Shown: positions 14,632-21,240 of the stretch, piece after piece
Position numbering within the stretch: the stretch's first letter is position 1
Layout: each line of letters begins with the position of its first letter
Assembly: GCA_937967805.1 (NCBI GenBank)
Contig: CALBTC010000250.1
Coordinates: 1-22,288 of the forward strand
DNA from: an uncultured Anaerolineaceae bacterium
GTDB lineage: Bacteria > Chloroflexota > Anaerolineae > Promineifilales > Promineifilaceae
Direction: 5' to 3'
Length of the DNA stretch: 22,288 nt
Made by a program: the position numbers and the translations under genes
The notes under the pieces: generated by a model
Told to the model about the DNA's origin: nothing
The model's database searches: none
Seen by the model: the letters and a program-made list of their open reading frames with translations, nothing else

Positions 14632-17040
14632 CTAGCTTCTCCTGGAGCTTTGCCGGGAACTGCCACCGGAGCATTTGAGATGCGGGTTATTATTGCCGAT
14701 CCCCGTAATTTTGCACCCCGGCGGTATGCCACCAGGCGGCACCCAACCGCCATCATCAATAATGACGACAACCGGCTGGTAGATGACGATAATCGTACCG
14801 GTAATAACAATGGTGCCGTCCCAGCCGGTGCAAATGGGCAGCGTCACAACGTGATTGGGAGCCACGTCGCCTTGAATATGGACACGGTCAATGTTCCCTT
14901 GCCAATGCCGCACCTGGATGGTATTGGCATTGACGGCAACCACCGGTGAACTAAGCACCAGGCAGCCGAAGCCAAAGGTGGGATAAAGCGGCCGAATTTG
15001 CAAAACCGTCCAGGTGCCGTCTGGTAACAACTGTGCCTGGACTACTACCAGAGTGCCAACGGCAATATTGCCAGTAATGACGGTATTGCTTGTAGTAACC
15101 AGGGTCAGACCATTCACCACCCACGGGTTCACACTGGCAACCACGCCAATAAAGCTGACCGTGTCCGGCTGGATATCAGCCAGGGAGGTGATGGTGTCGG
15201 CCACCCAGGTGCCGTCGGCCAATATGGTGCCGCTTACACGTACCTGATCTCCGAGGTCAATAGTTGGGACAATGACCGTCCAGGACCGGGTTTCAAAACT
15301 GATGCCGGCCACCAGCCAGGGATCCATGCTTTGCACAGTGCCGGTGAACTCAAAGGTAGGGAGTTCATCAGAAAGTTTGCTAATTTCGTCGGCTAACCAG
15401 GCGTTATCTTCCAGAATCCAGCCGCTTACGGCGACAACGTCACCGACCACAATGCCGTTATCCACGGCCGTTTCCTCATTCACACTGATGGTCTGGCCAG
15501 AGATGATCCAACTGCGATCATTAATTGCCTCCACAATGCCGCTAAACTGGAAGGGCAGGCCGGGCGCTTCTTCGAGACGGGTGATCACCTGGGCTTGCAG
15601 TACACCGTCTGGCAAAATGATGCCCTCGACGCGCACGCTGTCGCCTACGGAAATATCATCGTCAACTGCTGTTTGATCATTAACCAGGATAGCCTGCCTG
15701 GCAATGGTCCAGGTTGCTCCCATTGCCTCAACTTCACCCGTCAGATTGAACTGGTTAACAACGGCTCGCCGAATCAGAATGATACGGTCGGCAACACGGC
15801 TGCCATCGGGCAACAGGTGGCCAAATACCTGCACCAGATCGCCCACCTGTGGATTGCCAACGATGATGGTTTGCTCGTAGGTTTGGAAGGTTTGCCCGGC
15901 AATGGTCCAGACATCACCAACGGCCGTTACTTCCCCCTCCCCAGAGATGTTGAAAACTGGATCAGCGGGCGCAGTCCCTATGAGAAGCGTAGTAAGCTGC
16001 CCGGCCGTTACCGAAACGGTGCGGCTATGGCCGCTGACATCAACCTTGCCTTCCGTGACGATATATTGCGCCAACGAATTGGGTTCTACGATGACGTGGA
16101 ACTTAGTCCCACGGGCAATGCCGGACCCTTCTGGCGTCTTCACTTCGTAGAGAGAGCCGCCATCATTGCGGAACTGCACGCTGTGTTCACTGTCACCCAC
16201 CCACTGTGTCAGCACCACCGTGCGGAAGCCTGCTTCCGGGCGCAGAGCATTTAGCTCATCAATGGAGATTTCAGTATCGGCGCTGAGATGAGCCTGGCTG
16301 CCATCGTAAAAAGAAAGCGTCGCTTGCGACAGCTTGCCGGTACGCACACGCTGCCCGGCAGCGATGGTGGTGGCGCTGTTTACGGTTGTCCAGGTATCGG
16401 AGTCTGTTTGTATTTCCACAATACCTTGTACATTATCGATAACGGCCGTTTCCGGGCTCAGGTTTAGCGGGGCAGTCACAACGGGGATATAAAGGGTTGG
16501 ACCTGGACCATCTGCGATGGCCGGCGCATTGGCGTTTGTTTCTGTCGCAGTTTCAGCTTCAGATTCGGCGTTATCGTTTGCGGCCGTTTCAATGTCGTTG
16601 TCAGACTCCCTATCATCATCTTCGTCCCTAACAGAGGCTACCGTCCCCGTCTCATCGGTTTTTAGCTGCCAGGTATTGCCTCTAAAAGCCAAACCGAGGA
16701 TCACAATAATAAGCAGCGAAGCGAAGCCGATGACCAATTCCCGATTTGCCAAAAAGCGCTGCAACCAAGCTTTCAACTGTTCCCAGAAAGGCAAAGCAAG
16801 TGTGCCAAGTGTGGGCGCAGTCTTTCCATTTAAACGAGTAGAGGCCGCCCCCAAAATCTCGCTGCGCTGCGCCACAATACTTTCTTCATCAGCATCATCA
16901 ACAGACAGCGTGCGAATGGCTGCGATAAGACGCAGGGCTTTTGTTTCTTCTTCGGGCAATCCTTCCAGGCAAGCCTCTGGGGACTCACCCGCTTCCAATT
17001 GTTCTAATCTTTCTTGAAACAGTTGTTCTATATCATTCAT
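14632..17040 (-). CDS. Membrane-anchored FecR-domain protein with DUF5666-like repeats
   Basis: Protein of 802 residues. The N-terminal 100 residues are acidic and probably cytoplasmic (LFQERLEQLEAGESPEACL). One helix lies at about 102-119 (LVIGFASLLIIVILGLAF), then a low-complexity Asp/Glu/Thr/Asn linker. A FecR domain spans about 203-355 (IVEIQTDSDTWTTV, AGQRVRTG, ISIDELNALRP, GTKFHVIV, VTAGQ). From about 362 onward there are roughly five 60-70-residue beta repeats of DUF5666 type, each with a pattern like F..G.V......W.I.G, VGD.V.V.G..L.DG and ADxI. The tail is Gly/Pro-rich. It overlaps the ECF sigma gene by ATGA, and GGGAGG precedes the ATG, so the pair is translationally coupled. I infer an anti-sigma role for the N-terminus with an exported sensing or wall-binding part. 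The N-terminus lacks a zinc-type HxxxCxxC anti-sigma motif. Confidence 0.85.
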   Translation of the reverse strand: MNDIEQLFQERLEQLEAGESPEACLEGLPEEETKALRLIAAIRTLSVDDADEESIVAQRSEILGAASTRLNGKTAPTLGTLALPFWEQLKAWLQRFLANRELVIGFASLLIIVILGLAFRGNTWQLKTDETGTVASVRDEDDDRESDNDIETAANDNAESEAETATETNANAPAIADGPGPTLYIPVVTAPLNLSPETAVIDNVQGIVEIQTDSDTWTTVNSATTIAAGQRVRTGKLSQATLSFYDGSQAHLSADTEISIDELNALRPEAGFRTVVLTQWVGDSEHSVQFRNDGGSLYEVKTPEGSGIARGTKFHVIVEPNSLAQYIVTEGKVDVSGHSRTVSVTAGQLTTLLIGTAPADPVFNISGEGEVTAVGDVWTIAGQTFQTYEQTIIVGNPQVGDLVQVFGHLLPDGSRVADRIILIRRAVVNQFNLTGEVEAMGATWTIARQAILVNDQTAVDDDISVGDSVRVEGIILPDGVLQAQVITRLEEAPGLPFQFSGIVEAINDRSWIISGQTISVNEETAVDNGIVVGDVVAVSGWILEDNAWLADEISKLSDELPTFEFTGTVQSMDPWLVAGISFETRSWTVIVPTIDLGDQVRVSGTILADGTWVADTITSLADIQPDTVSFIGVVASVNPWVVNGLTLVTTSNTVITGNIAVGTLVVVQAQLLPDGTWTVLQIRPLYPTFGFGCLVLSSPVVAVNANTIQVRHWQGNIDRVHIQGDVAPNHVVTLPICTGWDGTIVITGTIIVIYQPVVVIIDDGGWVPPGGIPPGCKITGIGNNNPHLKCSGGSSRQSSRRS

Positions 17041-17600
17041 TTTGACCTCCCCTTTTGCTCGTACTTCAACGTGGCCTGTAGTGCCAGGATGCCCCGATGC
17101 TGCAATGTCTTAACCGCCGCAACTGTCTTCTCCAGCGCTTCTGCTGTTTCTTTAAGCGACAGTCCAGCGATAAACCTTAAGATGATGACTTCGCGCTGGC
17201 TTTCATCCAGATTTTCTAACCCTTGCTGCACCCATTCCATCTCCAGTTGTTGTTCGACAACAAGTGCAGGATTATCACCGTTTTGGCTAACATTATCGGC
17301 AAAATCCAGCGGAACGTTCGGGTGTTTGCTTGCCTGCCGCCACCTCTTAATAACGAGATTTTGGGCAATGCGGTAAAGCCAGGCGGAAAACGGCACGCCT
17401 CGTGATTCAAAATCTGGAAGATGATCGACCATGCGCAAAAACACTTCAGAAGCCAGGTCCTGCGCCACTTGCTTGTTGCCTGTTTTAAAGCGGATATAAC
17501 GAAAAATACGTGATCGATGCCGGTCGTATAGTTCCCCAACGGCCGTCACGCTGCCTGATTGAGCCTGTCTGACCAGTTCCATGTCATCTATTTCCTTCAT
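17037..17600 (-). CDS. ECF RNA polymerase sigma factor
   Basis: Sigma-70-family factor of 187 residues with only regions 2 and 4. Region 2 (about 21-88) contains AVGELYDRHRSRIFRYI, QDLASEVFLRMV and FSAWLYRIAQNLVIKRWR. Region 4 (about 125-178) contains LDESQREVIILRFIAGLSL, followed by a helix-turn-helix with KETAEALEKTVAAVKTLQHRG. It lacks region 1.1 and region 3. AAGGA lies seven bases upstream of the ATG at 17600. Its stop codon shares bases with the start of the FecR gene, so both are made together and the FecR protein is the likely partner or regulator. The regulon cannot be read from this window. Confidence 0.95.
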   Translation of the reverse strand: MKEIDDMELVRQAQSGSVTAVGELYDRHRSRIFRYIRFKTGNKQVAQDLASEVFLRMVDHLPDFESRGVPFSAWLYRIAQNLVIKRWRQASKHPNVPLDFADNVSQNGDNPALVVEQQLEMEWVQQGLENLDESQREVIILRFIAGLSLKETAEALEKTVAAVKTLQHRGILALQATLKYEQKGRSK

Positions 17601-17645
17601 GTTACGTCCTTACCTAGCTAGATTCGGCGCTGCCTTTACAAGTAC

Positions 17646-17674
17646 ATAATCCAAAAAGTGGCAAAAGGTTTCAA
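17646..17674 (-). promoter_or_regulatory. Candidate promoter of the sigma/FecR operon
   Basis: On the minus strand TTGAAA (17669-17674) is followed after 17 bp by GATTAT (17646-17651), a four-of-six match to a -10 box, about 45 bp upstream of the sigma start codon. The remainder of the 262-bp gap (17601-17862) shows no other structure that I can support. Confidence 0.35.
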
Positions 17675-17862
17675 ATTAGCCCTTTAGTACCACTATAACG
17701 GTTATCCCTCATCGCAGGACCTTATTGAATTTGACCTTCTCAGCGTACTGCTGTTCAATTAGCGGCTAATGAATGGGATGCCTAAGCAATAGGTAGCCAG
17801 GCACCCCTATTTTTGAAGTCAGAAACATTTGCGTTCGTGAGAAACATCAGGCTCAAACAAAT

Positions 17863-18410
17863 ATGAACACGCCACAACAATACGCCCAGGCCTCTATTAA
17901 AACGGCCGACAATTTACGAACCATCGCCCATTCCATGTTGGTACTGGAGGTGTCATCACTTTCTTTGCCGGAAGTGGATGCGGCCGTAGACATCATTTCA
18001 GGGCTGGTTCCGGCAGGCAATGTGCCTGGCGTTATTTTGAACGGGTTGGCCCGGCACCAGATCGAACTGCACCCTGTAGACCGCATCACCGCCTGGCTGA
18101 TGGCTGCCGTTCACATTTTGCACCAATACCCAGACCTGTTGGCAAACGAATGGCGCGAACGAATTTATCTTTCTCTATTGCTCAGACAGATAACAAACAG
18201 TATGTCACTCTTTACCGACAGTGGGAAAAACAACGGCCGTACAGCCGGGGCCAGGACGCTGAGCGCAAGCACAACTATGCCGCTTATCGCCGCCACAAAT
18301 TTGATCAATTTTTGACCGATGCCACACGCAATCTGAGCGCCGAAGCTCTCCACAGATGTGATCAAGATTGGCGGCGGGAAAGGCTAAAGATAACAAAGGC
18401 AGAAGACGAT
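17863..18410 (+). pseudogene. Unrecognised protein, probably frameshifted
   Basis: I do not recognise this gene. From ATG 17863 the first frame gives a plausible mixed helical protein (MNTPQQYAQASIKTADNL, VDAAVDIISGLVPAGNVPGV, DRITAWLMAAVHILHQYP). After about codon 100 its composition turns into Ser/Thr-rich text that looks non-coding, ending at 18315. In another frame, convincing protein begins near 18170: DNKQYVTLYRQWEKQRPYSR, ERKHNYAAYRRHKFDQFL, then SAEALHRCDQDWRRER. The simplest reading is one gene with a one-base shift around 18165-18185. The second frame has no stop before the following SnoaL-like start at 18411, so the two genes are fused in frame or the C-terminus has been lost. The call as a single broken gene is an inference. 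Confidence 0.4.
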
Positions 18411-18820
18411 ATGTTGCTTGAGCAGAATAAGGCATTGCTGTACCGTTACATTGAAGTGGTATGGCACAAAGAAACCCAGCAGCTGTGGACGGTTTCCTGG
18501 CTCCAAACTGCAGGCGACACCGTTCGCCGGTCAAATCGCCGCTCACGCGGGAGCAGCAAAAAGATATCCTTGAAGGCTTCTGCGCCGCGTTTCCCGATGT
18601 CACAAACGAATTGAAAGACATTGTCGCCAAGGGTGACAAGATTGCCTTTCGCTCGACAATGCGTGGAACCCATCAAGGCGAATTTCTGGACATCGCGCCA
18701 ACCGGCCGGAAGGTCATTTTTAGCCAGTTGGACATAATCCGTATCGAAGACGGCAAATTCGTTGAACAGTGGGGTGGGCCGGACGTCTATGATTTGATGG
18801 AGCAGTTGGGCAGCGAATGA
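18411..18820 (+). pseudogene. SnoaL-like/ester cyclase family protein, frameshifted
   Basis: Starting at ATG 18411 the first frame reads MLLEQNKALLYRYIEVVWHK, the usual opening helix of SnoaL-like proteins (NTF2 fold). At about 18468-18472 (CACAAAGAAACCC) the frame must shift. The next frame continues NPAAVDGFLAPN, then LTREQQKDILEGFCAAFPD, DKIAFRSTMRGTHQGEF, ITERK-free beta strands, and ends DIIRIEDGKFVEQWGGPD. One missing base, probably a G giving HKGNPAAVD, restores a protein of about 136 residues, normal for the family. Members are cyclases or small-molecule hydrolases, and many have unknown substrates. Both parts are otherwise well conserved, so the lesion is recent or a sequence error. 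Confidence 0.75.
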
Positions 18821-19009
18821 ACGAGTCAGAGACTATCTCAAGTCTAGGAACGCGGGCCCAAGTCGTCATGTGGACCTCTGCCGTAGAAACCCTTAGGGTG
18901 CAAAAACTTCATGTAGAAAGTCGATTGAATTAAATAATGGGGCAGCATTTTTGTCGTGGAACAAGAACCTTGGCTCCGCTACCTGTAGGATAACTTTGCC
19001 TAAGGTGAC

Positions 19010-19045
19010 AAAAACGGCCGTTCCTCCCAGAGAAACGGCCGTTTT
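19010..19045 (-). terminator. Intrinsic terminator of the tRNA-Pro gene
   Basis: Two copies of AACGGCCGTT flanked by A and T runs (19010-19022 and 19033-19045) can pair to a 12-13-bp stem with a ten-base loop. A run of T follows on the minus strand and the structure is symmetric enough to work on both strands. It lies 9 bp past the tRNA 3' end. The 18821-19009 stretch before it shows nothing else. Confidence 0.7.
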
Positions 19046-19054
19046 GCACATCTG

Positions 19055-19128
<74 letters not shown>

Positions 19129-19162
19129 AACAGTGGCAGATTATAGAGCAAGACATAGAGTT

Positions 19163-19223
19163 TGCAAGTGGCAAGTTGCAAGTGGTCTGGGCGATGCCGA
19201 TGACTTGCAACTTGCTACTTGCA
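19163..19223. repeat. Long inverted repeat upstream of fabG-like gene
   Basis: Arms at 19163-19183 and 19203-19223 match in 20 of 21 positions around a 19-base loop. Each arm is made of internal units such as TTGCAAGT and GCAAGTTGCAAGT. It sits between the tRNA 5' end and the fabG-like gene and ends about 90 bp before the start codon. It has no poly-T tail. Its unit differs from the CGGTAATCGG repeats further right. Confidence 0.75.
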
Positions 19224-19314
19224 TACCTGCCACCTTCACCCTGTTCCCATTTTGCAACTCCCCTGTGTTACACTTCCACTCCTACAATTTTTACAAACAG
19301 GAGCTGAATTTTTC

Positions 19315-20079
19315 ATGCGATTTCAAGACAAGGTTTGTGTTATCACCGGTGGCGCAGCAGGCATTGGCCGGGCTACGGCCGTAAAATTTGCCGCCGAGGG
19401 GGCCACCGTGGCCTTTTGTGATCTTAACGAAACCGACGGGCAGGCATTGGCCGCCGAACTGGGCGAAAAAACGTCTTTTACGGCCGTAAACGTCGCCGAC
19501 CGGCAGGCGGTACAAAAATGGTTGGAGGATGTGGTGGGACAATACGGCCGTATCGACATCCCCATCAATAATGCCGGCATCACCCGTGACGCCCAACTGG
19601 TAAAATTCAAAGAGGGCCAACTGGTAGACCAGATGGGCGAAGATGCCTTCGATCTGGTCATCAAGGTTAACCTGAAAGGCGTGTTTAACTGCACCCAGGC
19701 CGCCGCGCCATTCATGATTAAGCAGGGCAGTGGCGTGATCCTCAACGCTTCTTCCGTGGTGGGGCTGGACGGTAATTTTGGGCAGACAAACTACGTGGCG
19801 ACGAAAGCGGCCGTTGTGGGTATGACCAAAACGTGGGCGCGGGAACTGGGCCGTTACGGCATTCGCGTCAACGCCATCGCCCCCGGCTTTATCGCCACAG
19901 AAATGGTGGCCAAGATGCCCGAAAAAGTCCTCGACGGCATGCGCAGCCACACCCCTATCGGCCGCCTTGGCCAGCCCGAAGACGTCGCCAACGCCTACGC
20001 GTTCCTCGCCTCCGATGAAGCCAGCTTCATCTCCGGCGCCGTCCTGCGCGTGGATGGCGGGATTGTGATTGGCACCTGA
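19315..20079 (+). CDS. FabG-like 3-oxoacyl reductase (SDR family)
   Basis: Classical short-chain dehydrogenase of 254 residues that would reduce 3-oxoacyl thioesters with NAD(P)H in the cytoplasm. The nucleotide motif TGGAAGIG spans 11-18, NNAG is at 85-88 and N119 is in KVNL. The catalytic set is S147 (NASSVVG), Y160 and K164 (YVATK). It closes with [11 protein letters not shown]. The ATG at 19315 has AGGAG 11 bases upstream and starts the Rossmann fold normally; the open frame reaches 32 codons further upstream without protein-like content. It heads a plus-strand cluster with a KAS III homologue and an acyl-CoA ligase, which supports a role in fatty-acyl or polyketide-like chain processing. 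General SDR activity on another substrate is possible. Confidence 0.88.
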   Translation: MRFQDKVCVITGGAAGIGRATAVKFAAEGATVAFCDLNETDGQALAAELGEKTSFTAVNVADRQAVQKWLEDVVGQYGRIDIPINNAGITRDAQLVKFKEGQLVDQMGEDAFDLVIKVNLKGVFNCTQAAAPFMIKQGSGVILNASSVVGLDGNFGQTNYVATKAAVVGMTKTWARELGRYGIRVNAIAPGFIATEMVAKMPEKVLDGMRSHTPIGRLGQPEDVANAYAFLASDEASFISGAVLRVDGGIVIGT

Positions 20080-20080
20080 C

Positions 20081-20146
20081 CGGTATTCGGTGGTCGGTAA
20101 GCCGTAATCAGTTAACCGTTTACCGATTACCGCTCACGGATTACGG
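20081..20146. repeat. CGGTAATCGG-type inverted repeat between fabG and KAS III genes
   Basis: The 74-bp gap is nearly filled by alternating CGGTA.TCGG and CCGATTACCG units. CCGTAATC (20102-20109) pairs exactly with GATTACGG (20139-20146), and CGGTATTCGGT (20081-20091) pairs with ACCGATTACCG (20122-20132) with one mismatch. The right arm runs into the GGAG ribosome site of the next gene. Confidence 0.7.
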
Positions 20147-20153
20147 AGTAACT

Positions 20154-21158
20154 ATGACTCGATACGCGCAAATTCTAAGCACCGGCCGTTACGTGCCGGA
20201 AAAAGTATTGACCAACGCCTACTTTGATGCACTGTTCCCCAAGCGGGACATTGATGCCTGGCTCGTGAAAAACGTGGGCATCAAAGAGCGGCACGTCATG
20301 GCGGAAGACGAGTCGACCAGCGATTTGTGCCTGCACGCCAGCCGAGAAGCGCTGGAACGGGCCAATCTGAAGCCGGAAGAGGTCGATCTCATCATCGTGG
20401 CCACGGACACGCCGGATTATTTCAGTCCGGCGACGGCGACCGTCTTACAGCACAAACTTGGCGCGGTGAATGCGGGAACGTTTGACGTGAACTGTGCCTG
20501 CGCGGGCTGGGTGACGGCTTTAGAAACGGCCGTTCGCTTCATCACCACCGACGACGAGACCAACCACGTGCTGGTCGTGGGCGCCTATGGCATGAGCCGC
20601 TTTGTCGATTACACCGACCACAAAACTTGTACCCTCTTTGCCGACGGGGCGGGGGCGGTGCTGGTGGGTGTGGGCGATAAACCCGGCTTCCTGGCAGGCA
20701 GGCGGCTGGCCCGCGGCGAATTTTACGATGCGCTGGGCATCTACACAGGGGGCGTGGCCTGCCCGGTCACCCCCGCCGATGTGAACGATGGCATTCCCCG
20801 CGTGCAGTTTGTTAAACGCTTCCCCGCCACCTTCAACTCCGACAATTGGCCGCCGCTCATTAAAGGCACGGTAGAAAAAGCGGGCCTTGCGCTCGATGAA
20901 ATTGACCATTACTACTTCACCCAGCTAAACCTGAACACCATCAAGCAAATCATGGAAATCTTGAGACAGCCTTTGGAAAAAACGCACTGGATCATGGACA
21001 AGTGGGGCTACACCGGCTCCGCCTGCATTCCCATGGCTCTTGACGACGCCATCGAGCAGGGGCGCGGTCCCCAACCGGGCGACAAGGTGCTCTTCATCGC
21101 CAGCGGCGGCGGTATTTCAATGGCCTGTAGCGTGTGGGAGTGGACCGTTGGCCGGTAA
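20154..21158 (+). CDS. KAS III (FabH)-like ketoacyl synthase with altered triad
   Basis: Thiolase-fold protein of 334 residues that in its family condenses an acyl-CoA or acyl-ACP with a malonyl unit. The nucleophile C116 sits in FDVNCACAGW, aligned to the DVAAACAGF type of FabH. The usual His (HQAN motif) is replaced: FTQLN puts T256 in its place. The usual Asn (GNTSAAS) is replaced by Y286 in WGYTGSACIP. GGG near 318-320 and the FADGAGAVL motif are intact, so the fold is complete. Such His/Asn-less relatives are a recognisable subgroup, and their reaction may differ from decarboxylative condensation. GGAG lies five bases before the ATG. The gene sits between a FabG-like reductase and an acyl-CoA ligase. 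Confidence 0.85.
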   Translation: MTRYAQILSTGRYVPEKVLTNAYFDALFPKRDIDAWLVKNVGIKERHVMAEDESTSDLCLHASREALERANLKPEEVDLIIVATDTPDYFSPATATVLQHKLGAVNAGTFDVNCACAGWVTALETAVRFITTDDETNHVLVVGAYGMSRFVDYTDHKTCTLFADGAGAVLVGVGDKPGFLAGRRLARGEFYDALGIYTGGVACPVTPADVNDGIPRVQFVKRFPATFNSDNWPPLIKGTVEKAGLALDEIDHYYFTQLNLNTIKQIMEILRQPLEKTHWIMDKWGYTGSACIPMALDDAIEQGRGPQPGDKVLFIASGGGISMACSVWEWTVGR

Positions 21159-21239
21159 TCGGTGGTCAGTAATCGGTGAACGGTAACTGCTCGCCGATTT
21201 CGGATAACCGATTACCGTTTACCGATTACGGATAACCGA
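21159..21239. repeat. 28-bp inverted repeat abutting the ligase start
   Basis: Arms at 21159-21186 and 21212-21239 match in 24 of 28 positions around a 25-base loop, and both arms contain GTAATCGGT and ACGGTAA units. The left arm begins at the base after the KAS III stop, and the right arm ends one base before the ligase ATG. The only ribosome-site-like GGAT lies inside the right arm. The repeat shares its unit with the gap at 20081-20146. Confidence 0.8.
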
Positions 21240-21240
21240 A

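Noticed and set aside
15595..16254. Long open frame (219 codons) on the plus strand inside the FecR gene
   Set aside because: It is antisense to well-supported FecR/repeat coding sequence, has no family motif, and follows from the base composition of that gene.
19291..19950. Open frame of 219 codons on the minus strand across the fabG-like gene
   Set aside because: The sense strand has all SDR motifs in order. The antisense text is low in recognisable structure and rich in His/Gly, as expected for a shadow.
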